A stretch of 6,852 nt of DNA from Weeksellaceae bacterium (GTDB lineage: Bacteria > Bacteroidota > Bacteroidia > Flavobacteriales > Weeksellaceae), in assembly GCA_028694715.1 (NCBI GenBank), contig JAQVKJ010000068.1, forward strand, positions 1 through 6,852. The letters run 5' to 3'. How positions within the stretch are numbered: position 1 is the stretch's first letter; each line of letters starts with the position of its first letter. Below are positions 5,316-6,852 of the stretch, piece by piece. A program made the position numbers and the translations under genes. The notes beneath the pieces were generated by a model. It did not search any database. It had not been told where the DNA came from and was given only the letters and a program-made list of their open reading frames with translations.

Positions 5316-6266
5316 GTGGGTAGTGGTAAGCTGGCTTCACTGATTCCTGTTTTTTCTTTCAGCAAAATGATGAAAGCCATTGAAGACAAGAACTATGAAG
5401 GAGATTTTGACGGCATTCCGGTATTGAATTACGATGCGGTACTTCATGGAGAAGTACAAAAGCCAGGCTTGGGGCCTCTGCATACCGAATTTGACGCCCA
5501 TGGAAATGCTTATACTTCCTTCTTCGTTTCTTCCGAAGTTGTAAAATGGAACATTGAGACACTCGAGGTCATTGATAGACAACCAACATTCTACTCAACA
5601 GGACACTTGACAGTAGTTGGTGGAGACACTGCAAAACCATATGGGAAATATCTGGTAGCGTGGAACAAAATTACCAAAGACCGTTATCTGCCAACCGGCC
5701 CCGAATTGGCCCAAAGTGCACAATTGTTTGACATTACCGGTGAAAAAATGGAACTCCTGCTTGACTTCCCTACCATTGGTGAACCTCACTATGCTCAGAT
5801 GATTCCTGCTGACAAAATTGTTGAACAGCAAAAGAGAATCTATGACATCGACGAAAACAACCATCCGCATGTGACCAAGAGTGAAGGAGAAACCAAGATT
5901 GAAAGAAACGGCAACAGGGTAGATGTGTACATGACGCTGATTAGATCTCACTTGACTCCTGATGTTATTGAAGGAATTTTTATGGGTGATGAAGTCTATT
6001 TCCACATCACAAACCTTGAACAAGATTGGGACTTGCCACACGGATTTGCAGTAATGGGTAACAACAACGCAGAAGTGTTGATTTTGCCCGGCGAAACCAA
6101 AACGCTCAAATGGAATCCGACCCGTGTGGGTATCATTCCATTCTATTGTACCGACTTCTGTAGTGCACTGCACCAGGAAATGCAGGGATATGTTAGAGTT
6201 TCACCTGCAGGAAGCAATACACCGTTGAGATACGGTACCGGAGACAATGCTCCCGGAATAGATTAA
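5316..6266 (+). CDS. NosZ C-terminal fragment (rest of propeller plus CuA domain)
   Basis: After the stop the same frame stays open to 6266. The first conventional start codon is GTG at 5316 (Val345 of the full frame) and the first ATG is at 5367; neither has a recognisable ribosome-binding context. A product from either would lack His333, a CuZ ligand encoded at 5280-5282, and would have no export signal, so independent translation would not restore a working enzyme. The fragment holds CuZ ligands His400, His441 and His502 and the whole CuA domain. The middle residue of the CuA loop is Asp (CTDFC) where clade I enzymes have Trp; this position binds through its backbone, so the site should still form. 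Confidence 0.7.
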   Translation: MGSGKLASLIPVFSFSKMMKAIEDKNYEGDFDGIPVLNYDAVLHGEVQKPGLGPLHTEFDAHGNAYTSFFVSSEVVKWNIETLEVIDRQPTFYSTGHLTVVGGDTAKPYGKYLVAWNKITKDRYLPTGPELAQSAQLFDITGEKMELLLDFPTIGEPHYAQMIPADKIVEQQKRIYDIDENNHPHVTKSEGETKIERNGNRVDVYMTLIRSHLTPDVIEGIFMGDEVYFHITNLEQDWDLPHGFAVMGNNNAEVLILPGETKTLKWNPTRVGIIPFYCTDFCSALHQEMQGYVRVSPAGSNTPLRYGTGDNAPGID

Positions 6267-6282
6267 TTTAATTAATTTTGAC

Positions 6283-6318
6283 AAAGAGTTGTCTCAAGTT
6301 TCATTGAGACAACTCTTT
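6283..6318 (+). terminator. Strong hairpin after nosZ (terminator or 3'-end stabiliser)
   Basis: AAAGAGTTGTCTCAA (6283-6297) and TTGAGACAACTCTTT (6304-6318) form a perfect 15-bp stem with a 6-nt loop, starting 16 bases after the nosZ stop. The only T-run is the TTT that belongs to the stem; ACTAATTACT follows, so termination is probably partial. The hairpin would let nosZ be expressed more highly than the downstream membrane protein gene, or protect the 3' end of its mRNA. Confidence 0.7.
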
Positions 6319-6342
6319 ACTAATTACTAATAAATCAAAAAC

Positions 6343-6852
6343 ATGAACGCAGCCAAACGCACCTCATTGAAACCCATCACACGAATTTTATCAGCAATTG
6401 CAGGTCTGGCAATGTTCAGCACAATTGTCCTGCCCATATGGAAAATAGAGCTGACAGCACCACAATACCCTGAGGGTCTGGAAATGTTTATTTATTCTAA
6501 CAAATTGGGTGGTGAAGTGGACATCATCAATGGTTTGAACCACTATATCGGTATGCACGAAATTCACGAAAAAGACTTTGTAGAATTCCAGATTCTTCCT
6601 TATGTACTGGGATTACTGGCTGTTTTCGGAATACTCACTGCCATTGTTAACCGTAAATGGTTCTTCTACTTGTGGTGTGCATTTTTTGTAACCTTTGTTA
6701 TTGTACTCGGACTTGACTTCTATTTCTGGCTATACAATTACGGACACAACCTTGACCCCACTGCACCGATTCAGGTGCCGGGAATGACCTATCAGCCGCC
6801 ATTGATTGGATTCAAGCAACTGCTCAATTTCGGTGCCTTCTCCATTCCGGCT
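6343..6852 (+). CDS. Multi-pass membrane protein downstream of nosZ, NosB-like candidate (partial)
   Basis: The frame opens at ATG 6343 (A-rich leader) and is still open at the window's end, giving 170 residues. Three hydrophobic segments are seen at about 13-34, 84-102 and 106-131. Between the first two is a conserved-looking external loop with APQYPEGL (39-46) and INGLNHYIGM (62-71), and His67, Met71, His72 and His75 cluster in it. A second polar stretch (132-150, with His135) precedes QPPLIGFKQLLNFG. Clade II nos clusters usually have a membrane protein of unknown function directly after nosZ, called NosB in some organisms; position and topology fit, but I cannot prove the identity. The His/Met-rich loop suggests copper handling or contact with NosZ, which is inference. 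It is not NosL, NosY or NosD by sequence. It lies 76 bp after nosZ, past the hairpin. Confidence 0.8.
   Translation, partial: MNAAKRTSLKPITRILSAIAGLAMFSTIVLPIWKIELTAPQYPEGLEMFIYSNKLGGEVDIINGLNHYIGMHEIHEKDFVEFQILPYVLGLLAVFGILTAIVNRKWFFYLWCAFFVTFVIVLGLDFYFWLYNYGHNLDPTAPIQVPGMTYQPPLIGFKQLLNFGAFSIPA

Larger units (their letters stand above)
4284..6266 (+). pseudogene. nosZ: nosZ, clade II nitrous oxide reductase, interrupted by one in-frame stop
   Basis: One frame of 661 codons, the usual size of clade II NosZ, encodes the periplasmic copper enzyme reducing N2O to N2. It begins with a Sec lipoprotein signal (LNAC, Cys22) and not a twin-arginine signal, a clade II trait. All seven CuZ histidines can be placed: His109 and His110 (GDQHH), His158 (GNHSS), His333 (KSPHG), His400 (GPLHTEF), His441 (STGHL) and His502 (GEPHY). 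The CuA cupredoxin domain has His586 (DLPHGF) and CTDFCSALHQEM with Cys622, Cys626, His630 and Met633. Codon 325 (5256-5258) is TAA. The frame is the same on both sides, so this is a nonsense substitution and not a frameshift. No other defect is visible, so the change is very recent or a sequence error. As written, no full-length NosZ would be made without readthrough. Confidence 0.9.

Noticed and set aside
5595..6173. A 192-residue open frame on the minus strand
   Set aside because: It mirrors the NosZ C-terminal coding sequence, where the motifs prove the plus strand; it has no recognisable domain.
1..6852. tRNA, rRNA, CRISPR array, insertion sequence or prophage
   Set aside because: No clover-leaf pattern, regular spaced repeats, transposase motif or terminal inverted repeats of an IS were seen.

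Overview
The window reads as chromosomal DNA of a denitrifying or N2O-respiring member of the Bacteroidota, probably Flavobacteriales-like. The basis is moderate GC with A-rich, SD-poor translation starts, promoter -7 boxes of the Bacteroidota type TAnnTTTG, the PASTA protein/rluD gene pair usual in that phylum, and a clade II (atypical, Sec-exported) nitrous oxide reductase with its companion cytochrome and membrane protein.

Left part (1-817, + strand): the C-terminal end of a SCO1/SenC-type copper/thiol protein, 16 bp ahead of a lipoprotein monohaem cytochrome c of the c-551/c-552 type. A good rho-independent terminator closes this unit. Its start lies outside the window.

Middle part (822-3318, - strand, convergent with the first unit): a housekeeping block. 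A small lipoprotein with an MliC-like look comes first, then a membrane-anchored triple-PASTA protein, then a RluD-type 23S rRNA pseudouridine synthase whose ATG lies one base after the PASTA stop.

Right part (3319-6852, + strand): a 455-bp divergent intergenic region carries a perfect Crp/Fnr-type palindrome (TATGAC-N4-GTCATA). It is centred about 41 bp upstream of the start predicted from a perfect TAnnTTTG box, the geometry of a class II activated promoter. Then follow a lipoprotein cytochrome c, nosZ, a strong hairpin, and a multi-pass membrane protein (NosB-like candidate) that runs off the window.

The main anomaly is in nosZ. One reading frame runs from 4284 to 6266 and encodes every CuZ and CuA ligand, but it is cut by a single in-frame TAA at 5256-5258. 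The stop puts three CuZ histidines before it and four CuZ histidines plus the whole CuA domain after it. No other lesion is visible, so this is a very recent nonsense mutation, a base-calling error, or a stop that is read through. An exact 8-bp inverted repeat brackets the stop.

The intended system is clear. An anaerobically activated operon makes a membrane-anchored cytochrome c that would pass electrons to a lipoprotein NosZ in the periplasm, reducing N2O to N2. The SCO protein and second cytochrome on the left may serve a related copper respiratory enzyme encoded upstream of the window.
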